The notes under the pieces are model-generated. The model did not search any database. It saw only the letters and a list, made by a program, of their open reading frames with translations, and was not told the DNA's origin. 64,000 nucleotides of DNA, taken from assembly GCF_020329485.1 (NCBI RefSeq), contig NZ_JAGKJI010000002.1, positions 124,001-188,000 on the forward strand. The letters run 5' to 3'. This document shows, piece by piece, positions 23,395 through 34,430 of the stretch; the first letter of the stretch is position 1; each line of letters opens with the position of its first letter. A program made the position numbers and the translations under genes. Source of the DNA: Bradyrhizobium cenepequi. GTDB taxonomy: Bacteria > Pseudomonadota > Alphaproteobacteria > Rhizobiales > Xanthobacteraceae.

Positions 23395-24480
23395 ATGGCC
23401 CGCATTGACCTCGTCGATCTCGCGCACTCCTACAGCGGCGATGACGCGCCACCGGAATCCTTCGCGCTGAAGCCGATGACGATGACCTGGCGGCAAGGCG
23501 GCGCCTACGCGCTGCTCGGCCCCTCCGGCTGCGGCAAGACCACGCTGCTCAATCTGATCTCGGGCATCGTGACGCCCTCGCGTGGGAAGATCCTGTTCAA
23601 CGGCAAGGACATCACGCCGCTGTCGACGCAGAAGCGCAACATCGCGCAGGTGTTCCAGTTCCCGGTGATCTACGACACCATGACGGTCGGCGAGAATCTG
23701 GCTTTCCCGCTGAAGAACCGCGGCGTGCCGAAGCCGGAGATATCAGCCCGCGTGAGGCGGATCGCCGACCTGCTCGACCTTGCGCCCTATCTCAACCGCA
23801 AAGCGACGCGGCTCACCGCCGATGCCAAGCAGAAGATCTCGCTCGGCCGCGGCCTGGTGCGATCCGACGTCGCCGCGATCCTGTTCGACGAGCCGCTGAC
23901 CGTCATCGACCCCGAATTGAAATGGCAGCTGCGTTCGAAATTGAAGGCGCTGCACCGCGAGCTTGATCTCACCATGATCTACGTCACCCACGACCAGACG
24001 GAGGCGCTGACCTTCGCCGACACCGTCGTCGTCATGCACGACGGCCGCGTGGTGCAGAGCGGCACGCCGGCCGAACTATTTGACAAGCCCGCGCACACCT
24101 TTGTCGGCTATTTCATCGGCTCGCCCGGCATGAACATCGTGCCGGCGCAGGTCGACGGGCGTGAAGCGCGGATCGATGGCCACACCATCGGCCTGCATCG
24201 CAATTACGGCGTGCTGCCCGCGGGAGCGAAAATCGAGATTGGCGTGCGGCCGGAATTCGTCGACGTCGCGCCGCCCGCCTCCGGCTTGCTGTCGGCGATG
24301 ATCGAGCGGATCGACGATCTCGGCCGCATCCGCTTTGCCCGCGTCCGTGTCGGCGATTCCAAGTTCGCCGCGCGCGTGCCGCCGGGATTTTCGGTGCCGG
24401 ACAACATGGCCGGGCTCGTGTTCGATCCTGCGCATGTGCACGTCTATGCCGACAGCCGCCTGGTCGAGGGGGTCGCCTGA
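23395..24480 (+). CDS. glpT: Glycerol ABC transporter ATP-binding protein 2 (GlpT-like)
   Basis: This 361-residue ATPase is homologous to the one just upstream and has Walker A GPSGCGKT (42-49), Walker B with D165-E166 and the switch histidine H199 in YVTHDQTEA. The ABC signature is degenerate: RLTADAKQK (139-147) replaces LSGGQ, and the D-loop reads TVID. A TOBE-like domain follows (about 245-355). These losses complement those of its partner, so one ATP site should be canonical and one degenerate. The name refers to the rhizobial operon and not to the unrelated E. coli GlpT permease. Confidence 0.88.
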   Translation: MARIDLVDLAHSYSGDDAPPESFALKPMTMTWRQGGAYALLGPSGCGKTTLLNLISGIVTPSRGKILFNGKDITPLSTQKRNIAQVFQFPVIYDTMTVGENLAFPLKNRGVPKPEISARVRRIADLLDLAPYLNRKATRLTADAKQKISLGRGLVRSDVAAILFDEPLTVIDPELKWQLRSKLKALHRELDLTMIYVTHDQTEALTFADTVVVMHDGRVVQSGTPAELFDKPAHTFVGYFIGSPGMNIVPAQVDGREARIDGHTIGLHRNYGVLPAGAKIEIGVRPEFVDVAPPASGLLSAMIERIDDLGRIRFARVRVGDSKFAARVPPGFSVPDNMAGLVFDPAHVHVYADSRLVEGVA

Positions 24481-25382
24481 TGGACAAGACGGTCAACCAG
24501 AAAGCCTGGTTCCTGGTGCTGCCGGTGTTCCTGGTGGTGGCGTTCTCGGCGGTCATCCCGCTGATGACGGTCGTGAACTATTCGATGCAGGACACCTTCG
24601 GCAACAACCAGTTCTTCTGGAACGGCGTCGGCTGGTTCAAGGAGCTGCTCGATCCCTCGACCGACCTCGGCGAGCGCTTCTTCGCTTCGCTGTGGCGCAA
24701 CCTGATCTTCTCCGCGATCATCCTCGCGATCGAGATCCCGCTCGGCATCGTGGTCGCGCTGTCGATGCCGCGCGAGGGCTGGACGGTCGCAGTCTGCCTC
24801 GTGATCCTGGCGCTGCCGTTACTCATCCCGTTTAACGTGGTCGGCACCATCTGGCAGATCTTTGGCCGTCCCGACATCGGCCTGCTCGGCTATACGCTGA
24901 ACAGCCTCGGCATCCCCTACAACTATGTCTCCAACGAGCTCGACGCCTGGGCGACCGTGATCGTGATGGACGTCTGGCACTGGACCAGCCTGGTGGCGCT
25001 GCTCTGCTACGCCGGCCTCAAGTCGATTCCCGATGCGTATTACCAGGCCGCCCAGATCGACGGCGCCTCGCGCTGGGCGGTGTTCCGCGCGATCCAGTTG
25101 CCGAAGATGAACCGCGTGCTCCTGATCGCGGTGCTCTTGCGCTTCATGGACAGTTTCATGATCTACACCGAGCCGTTCGTCGTCACCGGCGGCGGGCCGG
25201 GCAATTCGACCACCTTCATCTCGATCGAGCTCGTCAAGATCGCGCTCGGCCAGTTCGATCTCGGCAAGGCCGCGGCGCTGTCGCTGGTCTACAACCTCAT
25301 CATCCTGATCGTCTGCTGGGTGTTCTACACCGTCATGACCAATGCCGGCGCCGAGCGGCCGCAAAAAGAGGGAGCTGTGTGA
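24480..25382 (+). CDS. glpP: Glycerol ABC transporter permease (GlpP-like)
   Basis: This 300-residue inner-membrane permease has about six spans and the cytoplasmic EAA loop YYQAAQIDGASRWAVFRAIQ that contacts the ATPases. It belongs to the MalF/UgpA branch. The start overlaps the stop of the preceding ATPase gene by one base, and the next permease overlaps its stop in turn. Together with the second permease it should form the glycerol channel. Confidence 0.9.
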   Translation: MDKTVNQKAWFLVLPVFLVVAFSAVIPLMTVVNYSMQDTFGNNQFFWNGVGWFKELLDPSTDLGERFFASLWRNLIFSAIILAIEIPLGIVVALSMPREGWTVAVCLVILALPLLIPFNVVGTIWQIFGRPDIGLLGYTLNSLGIPYNYVSNELDAWATVIVMDVWHWTSLVALLCYAGLKSIPDAYYQAAQIDGASRWAVFRAIQLPKMNRVLLIAVLLRFMDSFMIYTEPFVVTGGGPGNSTTFISIELVKIALGQFDLGKAAALSLVYNLIILIVCWVFYTVMTNAGAERPQKEGAV

Positions 25383-26188
25383 TGGGCACGATTCCCGGAC
25401 GCCGCATCATCATCTCGCTGTTCCTCATCTTCCTGTTGTTGCCGATCTACTGGCTCGTCAACATGAGCTTCAAGACCAACAGCGAGATCGTCTCGACCAT
25501 GACGCTGTGGCCGCACCAGCCGACGATCGAGAACTACATGCGCATCTTCACCGACGAGAGCTGGTACTCCGGCTACATCAACTCGCTGAAATATGTCGTC
25601 ATCAACACCGTGATCTCGATCTCGGTGGCGCTGCCGGCGGCCTACGCATTTTCGCGCTACCGCTTCCTTGGCGACAAGCATCTGTTCTTCTGGCTGCTCT
25701 CCAACCGCATGGCGCCGGCCGCGGTGTTTGCGCTGCCGTTCTTCAACCTCTATTCCGCGATCGGCCTGTTCGATACGCCCTGGGCGGTGGCGCTGGCGCA
25801 TTGCATCTTCAACGTTCCGCTCGCGGTCTGGATCCTCGAAGGCTTCGTCTCGAGCGTGCCGCGCGAGATCGACGAGACCGCGTTCCTCGACGGCTATTCC
25901 TTCCCGCGGTTCTTCATCAAGATCCTGGTACCCTTGATCGCAAGCGGCATTGGCGTCGCCGCCTTCTTCTGCTTCATGTTCTCTTGGGTCGAGCTGTTGC
26001 TGGCGCGCACGCTGACCTCCGTGGACGCAAAGCCGATCTCCGCGGTGATGACGCGCACGGTTTCCGCTGCCGGCATGGATTGGGGCCTGCTCGCCGCCGC
26101 TGGTGCGCTCACCATTATCCCGGGCGCGCTCGTGATCTGGTTCGTCCGAAACTACATCGCGCGCGGCTTCGCGCTTGGCCGAGTATAG
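25382..26188 (+). CDS. glpQ: Glycerol ABC transporter permease (GlpQ-like)
   Basis: This 268-residue permease of the MalG/UgpE branch has about six spans. Its EAA loop is EIDETAFLDGYSFPRFFIK (about 161-179). The ATG at 25382 overlaps the preceding stop by one base; a GTG at 25379 is also possible. It pairs with the GlpP-like permease. The operon continues nine bases later with the DUF2160 gene. Confidence 0.9.
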   Translation: MGTIPGRRIIISLFLIFLLLPIYWLVNMSFKTNSEIVSTMTLWPHQPTIENYMRIFTDESWYSGYINSLKYVVINTVISISVALPAAYAFSRYRFLGDKHLFFWLLSNRMAPAAVFALPFFNLYSAIGLFDTPWAVALAHCIFNVPLAVWILEGFVSSVPREIDETAFLDGYSFPRFFIKILVPLIASGIGVAAFFCFMFSWVELLLARTLTSVDAKPISAVMTRTVSAAGMDWGLLAAAGALTIIPGALVIWFVRNYIARGFALGRV

Positions 26189-26197
26189 GAGGCACCC

Positions 26198-26527
26198 ATG
26201 GAAAGCATCGCATGGATGGCCTGGACGCTGCCGACCGCGATCTTCTTTGCGCTGCTCGGCACCACGCTTTTGGTAATGACCTGGCTCGCAGTCGCCTATC
26301 CCGAGGCCGAGCGTGTCGGCGTCCTTCGCATTCCGACCACGCGCGGCGATCGTCTGTTCATCTCGCTGGTGCTCGCCGCCGTCATCCATCTCGTCTGGAT
26401 CGGCGTCGTCGGCTCCGATTCCATCTACACGCTGCCAATCGGAGAGGAGGGCGTCGAGATTTCGAGCCTGTGGCTCGCCACGCTGATTTCGCTTGCCACG
26501 GCCGTTGTGATTTTCCGCACCGTCTGA
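26198..26527 (+). CDS. glpU: DUF2160 membrane protein of the glycerol operon (GlpU-like)
   Basis: This 109-residue protein has three hydrophobic segments (about 8-30, 45-68 and 85-105). It matches DUF2160, a family found almost only inside glycerol ABC operons of this kind, between the permeases and the binding protein. A GGAGG ribosome-binding site precedes the ATG. Its function is unknown; a role as an accessory membrane subunit of the transporter is inferred from constant linkage. Confidence 0.82.
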   Translation: MESIAWMAWTLPTAIFFALLGTTLLVMTWLAVAYPEAERVGVLRIPTTRGDRLFISLVLAAVIHLVWIGVVGSDSIYTLPIGEEGVEISSLWLATLISLATAVVIFRTV

Positions 26528-26600
26528 GGAAGTGAAGAAGGGCAGATCCGGGGCCAACCCGGGCCTGAATTGTTTTGTCGCTATATCAGGAGGAATCGCC

Positions 26601-28391
<1,791 letters not shown>

Positions 28392-28402
28392 GTGACACCA
28401 CT

Positions 28403-28503
28403 GTCATCATCCGCGCAGGCGGACGATCCAGTATACATCGGCGTTCCGGCATGATTGCTGGTGCCGGTGACTACTGGATGCCCCGCCTTCGCGGGGCATG
28501 ACG
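28403..28503. repeat. Intergenic repeat with internal hairpins
   Basis: gtcatcatccgcgcaggcgg, then a variable middle containing agtatac, then tggatgccccgcc...ggggcatgac with a perfect ccccgccttcgcgggg hairpin. It follows the last gene of the glycerol operon directly. Confidence 0.6.
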
Positions 28504-28515
28504 GAGAGAAACAAA

Positions 28516-28539
28516 GGCCGGGAGAAATCCCGGCCTTCG
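28516..28539 (+). terminator. Terminator of the glycerol operon
   Basis: GGCCGGGA (28516-28523), a GAAA tetraloop and TCCCGGCC (28528-28535) form a perfect stem followed by TTCGT. It is 125 bases after the binding-protein stop. Confidence 0.6.
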
Positions 28540-28640
28540 TCATTCCGGGGCGCGCGCAGCGCGAGCCCGGAATCCATCGGGCCGCCGGCAACGCCGTTGA
28601 ATGGATTCCGGGTTCAGCCCTGCGGGCTGCCCCGGAATGA
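28540..28640. repeat. Dispersed palindromic repeat, family A, copy 3
   Basis: It begins tcattccgggg and ends ccccggaatga, with cccggaatccat and tggattccgggtt inside, as in the copies at 2783, 3414 and 33996. The central part differs, as usual for mosaic repeats. Confidence 0.85.
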
Positions 28641-28653
28641 CGGAGTGTGGAGC

Positions 28654-29757
28654 TTACTGCGCCGCTTCCGCCGCCTGCAGCGTCGGATAGTCCGTGTATC
28701 CCTTCGCGCTGCCGCCGTAGAACGTCGCCTTGTCCCACTCGTTCAGCGCCGCGCCCTTCTTCAGGCGCTCGACCAAGTCGGGGTTGGAGATGAACAGCTT
28801 GCCGAACGCGATCAGGTCGGCGGTGCCGGTTTCCAGCACCTTGTTTGCCAGCGCGAAATCATAGCCGTTATTGGCCATATACGCCTGCTTGAAGCGCTTG
28901 CGCAGCGAGGCGTAGTCGAACGGCGCGATATCGCGCGGCCCGCCGGTCGCGCCCTCGATGACATGGATGTAGACCAGCTTCAGCGCATTGAGCCCATCGA
29001 CGATGTAATCGAACAGCGGCTGCGGGTTGGACTCGGAGACGCCATTGGCCGGCGTCACCGGCGAGATGCGGATGCCGGTGCGTACGGCGCCGACTTCCGC
29101 GGCGACCGCCTTGGAGACCTCCAGCATCAGCCGCGCGCGATTTTCGATTCCGCCGCCATGGGCATCGGTGCGCTTGTTGGTGCCGTCCTTGGCGAACTGG
29201 TCGAGCAGATAGCCATTGGCGCCATGGATCTCGACGCCGTCGAAGCCCGCTTCGAGCGCGTTCGCCGCGCCGCGCCGGAAATCGTCGATAATGCCCGGAA
29301 TTTCGGCGAGCTCGAGCGCGCGAGGTTCGGAGACGTCGACGAAGCTGCCGCCCACGAAGGTCTTAGTCTTGGCGCGGATCGCCGATGGCGCAACCGGCGC
29401 GCCGCCGTTCGGCTGCAGCAAGGTGTGGGAGATGCGGCCGACATGCCAGAGCTGGATGAAGATGCGTCCGCCGCGCGCATGCACGGCATCGGTAACCTTC
29501 CGCCATCCCGCAATCTGTTCCCCGGAATAGATGCCGGGCGTGTCCTGGTAACCCTGGCCCTGCTGAGACACCTGGCTCGCCTCGGTGATCAGGAGCCCGG
29601 CGGAGGCGCGCTGCGCGTAATAGTCAACCGCGAGCGGGCTCGGCACCATGCCGGGCGGCACCGCGCGATTGCGCGTCAACGGTGCCATCACTGCCCGATT
29701 GGGCAGCATCAGCGGACCAAGCTTGAAGGGCTCGAACAGTTTTGAGGATTGGCTCAT
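28654..29757 (-). CDS. nemA: Old Yellow Enzyme family alkene reductase
   Basis: This 367-residue FMN-dependent oxidoreductase reduces activated C=C bonds and possibly nitro compounds. The start MSQSSKLFEPFKLGPLMLPN, then MAPLTRNRA, is the N-terminal signature of the NemA/xenobiotic reductase group. IQLWHVGR and VEIHGANGYLLDQF carry the substrate-binding and FMN-binding residues of the TIM barrel; the usual HGAH is HGAN here. The ATG at 29755-29757 is chosen because homology begins there. It is a single gene. NemA is the nearest named relative, so the symbol is tentative. Confidence 0.87.
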   Translation of the reverse strand: MSQSSKLFEPFKLGPLMLPNRAVMAPLTRNRAVPPGMVPSPLAVDYYAQRASAGLLITEASQVSQQGQGYQDTPGIYSGEQIAGWRKVTDAVHARGGRIFIQLWHVGRISHTLLQPNGGAPVAPSAIRAKTKTFVGGSFVDVSEPRALELAEIPGIIDDFRRGAANALEAGFDGVEIHGANGYLLDQFAKDGTNKRTDAHGGGIENRARLMLEVSKAVAAEVGAVRTGIRISPVTPANGVSESNPQPLFDYIVDGLNALKLVYIHVIEGATGGPRDIAPFDYASLRKRFKQAYMANNGYDFALANKVLETGTADLIAFGKLFISNPDLVERLKKGAALNEWDKATFYGGSAKGYTDYPTLQAAEAAQ

Positions 29758-29867
29758 GGGCGGGGGTTTTCCGGAAATGAACGATAGGGAAGAATTGTGC
29801 ATGGCGGCGATGGGCGCAATGCCCCAGCTATTCAGCCTGCGCAGACGAGCCGCGGACTTTCTGGACA

Positions 29868-29883
29868 TTTGACTGACGTCAAA
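29868..29883. promoter_or_regulatory. Short inverted repeat upstream of the ene-reductase gene
   Basis: TTTGAC (29868-29873), TGAC, GTCAAA (29878-29883) form a perfect 6-bp inverted repeat 111 bases upstream of the ene-reductase start. It could be a regulator site; no regulator gene is adjacent. Confidence 0.3.
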
Positions 29884-29979
29884 GACGAGGGGCCGCCGGC
29901 ATAGGAAGATTTGTTCCAAATCCGCATTGGCGCAGCATGAACGACTCTCCATGAAGCCCTGTCACGGCGCCATCATTTC

Positions 29980-31302
29980 CTAGCGCACAGCCGGCATCGC
30001 TGCCTCGGTCGGCAGGCCGCGCCCGCGCATCCGCGCCAGCAATTCCGCGGTCGGCCAGGAATCCGCCGGCAATCCATGCTTGATCTGCATCGCCTTCACT
30101 GCGCTGCGGCTCGCCTGTCCGAGCACGCCGTCCACCTTGCCGACATTGAAGCCGGCGCGCACCAGGAGCTGCTGCAATTCCTTGATCTCGTGGAACGGCA
30201 ATTGCGCTACGGCACCCGAAGGCCGCAGCATCGGCGGCGCGCCCGCGATGCGGGTGGCCAGATAGCCGGCCGTGGTCGAATAGATCAGCGAATTATTCCA
30301 TTCGGTGTAAGCGGCGAAGTTCGCATAGGCCAGGAACGCGGGCCCCATCCGTCCCATCGGCAACAGCAGCGACGCCGGCATGTCGTCATTCGCCAGTGGC
30401 CTTCCATCCGGATAGGTGACTCCCAGTTGTGCCCATTTCGATCGCGGCAGTTTTGTCGTGAGGTCGGACTGATCCCACGGGAAGTTGGAAGCGGTCACGC
30501 GCACTTCCTGCAGCCACGGCTCGCCGCGTCGCCACTTCAATCCATTGGCGATATAGTTCGCCGTCGAGCCGATCACGTCGGGGCCGCTGCGCAGCATGTC
30601 GCGATGGCCATCGCCGTCATAGTCGACGGCATAGTTGAAATAGTGCGTCGGCAGGAATTGCGTTTGCCCGAGCTCGCCGGCCCAGGAGCCGAGCATCTCG
30701 TTTGCGGTAAGATCGCCGCGGTCGATGATCTTGAGCGCAGCGATGGTCTCGTTCTGGAACATCTCCGAGCGCCGGCAATCATAGGCAAGCGACACCAGCG
30801 AAGGCAGCGTCGGCAGATTGCCCATGTTGGCGCCGAAGTCGCTCTCCAGTCCCCAGAACGCCGCGATGACAGCCGGCGGCACGCCGTACTCCTTCTCCGC
30901 GCGCGCGAACGCCGCCGCATAGGTCTTGATGCGCTGCTGTCCCTGCTGCATCCGGTAGGGCGCGGCCATTCTCCCTGCGAACGCGGTGAAGAGCTGGCCG
31001 AACACGCGCTGCCCGCGGTCGCGGTTGACGATACCCTGGTTGTAGACGAGGTAGGGCGAGGCTTCCGCGATCGCCTGCTGTGACACCCCTTCGGAGACCG
31101 CGCGCTGCTTGAGATCGGCAAGAAAGCGCTCGAAGCTTTGGCCATTGTGGCAAGCCGCCGCGCGCGCCGAGCGCACCGTCGCAGGCCGCGCCGCCGCCGG
31201 CGCCTGACGTGTCGGTGCCGGCAACAATTGCTGCGCCGAGGCCGCAGATGAATACGCCGTAATCATCGTGACGGCCGCGATCGCAAATCGGGTCTTGAAC
31301 AT
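29980..31302 (-). CDS. Lytic murein transglycosylase, MltB-like, with peptidoglycan-binding domain
   Basis: This 440-residue exported enzyme should cleave peptidoglycan glycan strands to form 1,6-anhydro ends. A signal peptide covers residues 1-23 (ASA). The SLT_2/MltB catalytic domain spans about 55-350, with the catalytic glutamate E153 in FWGLESDFG and the companion segment GELGQTQFLPTHY. A PG_binding_1 domain covers about 375-432 (ELQQLLVRAGFNVGKVDGVLG). There is no lipobox, so it is soluble in the periplasm rather than anchored like E. coli MltB. It is monocistronic. Confidence 0.92.
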   Translation of the reverse strand: MFKTRFAIAAVTMITAYSSAASAQQLLPAPTRQAPAAARPATVRSARAAACHNGQSFERFLADLKQRAVSEGVSQQAIAEASPYLVYNQGIVNRDRGQRVFGQLFTAFAGRMAAPYRMQQGQQRIKTYAAAFARAEKEYGVPPAVIAAFWGLESDFGANMGNLPTLPSLVSLAYDCRRSEMFQNETIAALKIIDRGDLTANEMLGSWAGELGQTQFLPTHYFNYAVDYDGDGHRDMLRSGPDVIGSTANYIANGLKWRRGEPWLQEVRVTASNFPWDQSDLTTKLPRSKWAQLGVTYPDGRPLANDDMPASLLLPMGRMGPAFLAYANFAAYTEWNNSLIYSTTAGYLATRIAGAPPMLRPSGAVAQLPFHEIKELQQLLVRAGFNVGKVDGVLGQASRSAVKAMQIKHGLPADSWPTAELLARMRGRGLPTEAAMPAVR

Positions 31303-31388
31303 CAGAACTCGCCGGCAGGAGGGAGGGATTCGAAAGAGAGCAACGATTTTACGTGAAGCTTAGCGCTCGGGCTATCCCTCACTCCACT

Positions 31389-31526
31389 GTCGTCCCGGGC
31401 TTGACCCGGGACCCATATCCGCAGGAAATCGTTTCCACAGGAAATCGTTGGGGTGCGAGCAAGCGGTTGCAGCGGAGTACATCAAGAAGTCCTGTGGTTA
31501 TGGGTCCCGGCGTTCGCCGGGACGAC
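31389..31526. repeat. Composite repeat, family F, copy 1
   Basis: It begins with gtcgtcccgggcttgacccg, ends with ggcgttcgccgggacgac, and contains cgagcaagcggttgcagcgg in the middle. Copy 2 at 34648-34768 has the same ends but carries the central block in the opposite direction. It fills most of the 349-base gap between the transglycosylase and htpX; the rest of that gap shows nothing recognisable. Confidence 0.8.
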
Positions 31527-31651
31527 GCAGGGGAGGTGCCTCCCGCGTCGCCCCGACGCACCTTTTGCCCCTTGCGGCGCCCATAGGCAAATCCTTACCT
31601 AAACTCCGCCTGCAACAGTGGTTTTTCCGCAAAGACGCAGGGGAAAACGAG

Positions 31652-32584
31652 ATGAACTATTTCAAGACGGCCCTACTTCTCGCCGGCCTCACCGCCCTCT
31701 TCATGGCGCTCGGCTATCTCATCGGCGGCGCCAGCGGCGCGATGATCGCGCTGGTGGTTGCGGCCGGAATGAATCTATTCACCTACTGGAATTCCGACCG
31801 CATGGTGCTCAGCATGTACGGCGCCCATGAGGTTGATGCGCGCACCGCGCCCGAACTCGTCGGCCTCGTCGCCGAGCTCGCCGGTCGCGCGGGCCTGCCG
31901 ATGCCGCGCGTGTTCCTGATGGACGAGGCGCAGCCCAACGCCTTTGCCACCGGCCGCAATCCGGAGAATGCCGCGGTCGCCGTCACCACCGGCATCGTGC
32001 AGCAGCTCAGCCGCGAGGAGCTCGCCGGTGTGATCGCGCACGAGCTCGCGCACATCAAGAACCACGACACGCTGTTGATGACGATCACCGCCACCATCGC
32101 CGGCGCGATCTCGATGCTGGCGCAGTTCGGCATGTTCTTCGGCGGCCACCGCAACAACAGCGGTCCGGGCATTCTCGGCTCGATCGCGCTGATGATCCTG
32201 GCGCCGCTTGGCGCCATGCTGGTGCAGATGGCGATCAGCCGCACCCGGGAATATGCCGCCGACAATCTCGGCGCGCGCATCGCCGGCCAGCCGATGTGGC
32301 TCGCGTCCGCGCTGATGAAGATCGAGAATGCTGCGCACCAGGTGCCGAACTGGGGGGCCGAGCGCAATCCCGCGACCGCCCACATGTTCATCATCAATCC
32401 GCTGTCGGGCCATGGCGTCGACAATCTCTTCGCCACCCACCCGTCGACCGAGAACCGTATCGCAGCGCTGCAGCAGCTCGCCGCCGAACTCGGCGGCGGT
32501 AGCGCGAGCGCGCCCGCCGGACAGCGTTATCCCTCTGGCAGCCCATGGGGCCGCACGTCCGCCCCTCGTGGGCCGTGGGGCTAA
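31652..32584 (+). CDS. htpX: Zinc metalloprotease HtpX
   Basis: This 310-residue membrane protease degrades misfolded membrane proteins. Two N-terminal spans (about 5-22 and 27-45) are followed by the M48 catalytic motif HELAH at 130-134, two further hydrophobic stretches (about 142-160 and 170-190) and the third zinc ligand in [13 protein letters not shown]. The C-terminal 30 residues are Gly/Pro/Ser-rich. An AGGGGAAA ribosome-binding site lies before the ATG at 31652, so the upstream frame (31448), which crosses a repeat, is rejected. Confidence 0.92.
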   Translation: MNYFKTALLLAGLTALFMALGYLIGGASGAMIALVVAAGMNLFTYWNSDRMVLSMYGAHEVDARTAPELVGLVAELAGRAGLPMPRVFLMDEAQPNAFATGRNPENAAVAVTTGIVQQLSREELAGVIAHELAHIKNHDTLLMTITATIAGAISMLAQFGMFFGGHRNNSGPGILGSIALMILAPLGAMLVQMAISRTREYAADNLGARIAGQPMWLASALMKIENAAHQVPNWGAERNPATAHMFIINPLSGHGVDNLFATHPSTENRIAALQQLAAELGGGSASAPAGQRYPSGSPWGRTSAPRGPWG

Positions 32585-32636
32585 GCGATATTCGTGGGGC
32601 GGATTAGCAAGCCGCCCTACGAATGAGAGGTGCCGG

Positions 32637-32837
32637 ATGCAGCGCACGCTGATCATCCTCGGACTGATCCTCCTCGCCGCCGGACTGCTTTGGCCGGTGA
32701 TCGGCAAGCTCGGGCTTGGCCGGCTGCCGGGCGATATCTATGTCGAGCGGTCGAACTACTCGTTCTATTTTCCGCTGATGACGTCGCTACTGCTCAGCGT
32801 CATGCTGAGCGTGATCATCTGGCTTGCCAACCGCTAA
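32637..32837 (+). CDS. DUF2905 family small membrane protein
   Basis: This 66-residue protein has two hydrophobic segments (about 3-20 and 43-63) joined by LGRLPGDIYVERSNYSFYFP, the characteristic loop of DUF2905. Function is unknown. The ATG at 32637 has GAGAGG six bases upstream. It lies 52 bases after htpX on the same strand and may be cotranscribed with it. Confidence 0.85.
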   Translation: MQRTLIILGLILLAAGLLWPVIGKLGLGRLPGDIYVERSNYSFYFPLMTSLLLSVMLSVIIWLANR

Positions 32838-32865
32838 CCCTGCGCCAACGCGTTGCACGCCATCG

Positions 32866-33084
32866 TCACGCGCGCGGCGCGATCTGAAGCTCCATCAGCG
32901 CGATCCGCTTCAGCACGGCGACATCGCGCTCGCCCGTATTGGCAGTGCGCAGGATGGATTCGGCGATAAGATTGACATGGGCGGCGTGGACGGGGTCGGG
33001 CAATGATGCAACCGAAGCGTCCAGCGCCGTCGTCATGAGCTCGATCTCCTCCGGCGAGAACGCCGCGTCGGAAAAGTTCTTCAT
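32866..33084 (-). CDS. Small hypothetical protein (72 residues)
   Basis: The ATG at 33082-33084 opens a 72-residue acidic, mostly helical protein (DAAFSPEEIELMTTALDAS, then HAAHVNLIAESILRTANTG). A GGGAGA ribosome-binding sequence precedes it on the coding strand. I do not recognise a named family. The larger frame reaching 33384 is mostly antisense to the next gene's upstream region and is rejected. It is convergent with the DUF2905 gene. Confidence 0.65.
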   Translation of the reverse strand: MKNFSDAAFSPEEIELMTTALDASVASLPDPVHAAHVNLIAESILRTANTGERDVAVLKRIALMELQIAPRA

Positions 33085-33281
33085 CTCCCAGCCCGGCCGT
33101 CGCCCCGACCTTTGAGGGCGCGCCACCCATCCCGACAACGCTGGGAGCAGGCGGGGGGTTCCGCCGGAGTCCCGCCACCGGCGGTCCGGCCTCTGCCGAA
33201 AAATACGGCGGATTGGCACAGTGCAATCGGCCGCGCCGGTGCTACACTCGCGACAGCAGAGGATGACGCCGGAAACAAGCA

Positions 33282-33977
33282 ATGGCCTTGTTCGGTTGGG
33301 GCAGAGAGGTGCCGTCAGACGAGGTCCTGGATGCCAGGGCCGGCGCCGATGCTCTGTTGCAGGGGCTGGATAAGGTCGTCTCAAAATATCTCGAAAAGGC
33401 AGACCACGGCGATCTCGTCTATCCCGCCTGCAAGCGCAAACCGAATGATGTCAGCGGCACCCCGCGCGAGATCTGGCGCCACACGCGGCTGGAAGGGATG
33501 CGCTATCTGACCATGATCCCGGGACGCGACTCCGCACTTCTGACGGAGCCTTCGCGCCAGGCCGAGATGATCGACGGCTTCCTGCGCCAGCAGCCGCACG
33601 AAGACACTGTCATCGATTTCACCGGACGGGCGGTCGACGACGTTGCGATCGCAATCATCGCCGGGCTGAACTGGCTGAACCATTGCGCGCTGCTCGCCAG
33701 GGTTGATCGCGCGAAGGCGTCAGGCACCTTGCGCAACTTCCGCAAGGTCGTGACGGTCGCCCAGCAATGGTGGGGTATGGACGGCGCACAGGCCCGCTGC
33801 AGGGACATGCAGCAGGCGCGCGAACTACCGCCCTTGATGCTGAATCTGATCTGGCTCGAATGCACGCATCTCGCCAGGGACATCACGGCAGCCGCCGTCT
33901 TTGGTCCGGCCGGCGAAGCCGGCGATGCATCAGCCCGCTTCCAGGCCGCACTCGATCCGGACGAACCGGCAGGGTGA
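33282..33977 (+). CDS. Hypothetical protein (231 residues)
   Basis: This soluble 231-residue protein has no signal peptide or membrane span. It has two parts: residues 1-130 are mixed alpha/beta with conserved-looking PREIWRHTRLEGMRYLTMIPG, and residues 130-220 are helical and tryptophan-containing (AQQWWGMDG, LNLIWLECTHLARD). I do not recognise the family. It is transcribed alone and is followed by a copy of the family A repeat. Codon usage looks like its neighbours, so it is likely a resident gene. Confidence 0.7.
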   Translation: MALFGWGREVPSDEVLDARAGADALLQGLDKVVSKYLEKADHGDLVYPACKRKPNDVSGTPREIWRHTRLEGMRYLTMIPGRDSALLTEPSRQAEMIDGFLRQQPHEDTVIDFTGRAVDDVAIAIIAGLNWLNHCALLARVDRAKASGTLRNFRKVVTVAQQWWGMDGAQARCRDMQQARELPPLMLNLIWLECTHLARDITAAAVFGPAGEAGDASARFQAALDPDEPAG

Positions 33978-33995
33978 CGCTCACCGCTCTCTCCG

Positions 33996-34100
33996 TCATT
34001 CCGGGGCGCGCCTCTTGGCGCGAGCCCGGAATCCATCGGGCCGCAGGCGCAGACGGCGAAATGGATTCCGGGCTCATCGCTTCGCGATGCCCCGGAATGA
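33996..34100. repeat. Dispersed palindromic repeat, family A, copy 4
   Basis: tcattccggggcgcgcctct at the left and tgccccggaatga at the right, with cccggaatccatcgggccgc inside; closest to the copy at 28540-28640. Confidence 0.85.
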
Positions 34101-34430
34101 CGGAGAGAAAATTCGCTCGCGATTTCAATGCGATTTGCCCCGTCCAGCCTTGGCGCGAAAAATAAATCACTTAACCCGTCGGGCAAATCAGTGATTTAAC
34201 TCCGCGCGTCTCACGGCGGATGAGGGGCGGCTCGCGATCGTCACGAACGTGCGGTGAGATGCGGTGGACGAGAGTGTTGCGACTGACGAGCGCGGCACTC
34301 ACGGACGGCGAAGTCGTGTGGTTCTGGCGCCCGACGCTGGCGCTAAGCTTTGTGGATCGAGTGTCCGCAGAGTGACGGTGGCAAGAAAGCCCGGTCACCG
34401 GGAAGAGCACGAAGTAAGCCGTAAACCACT

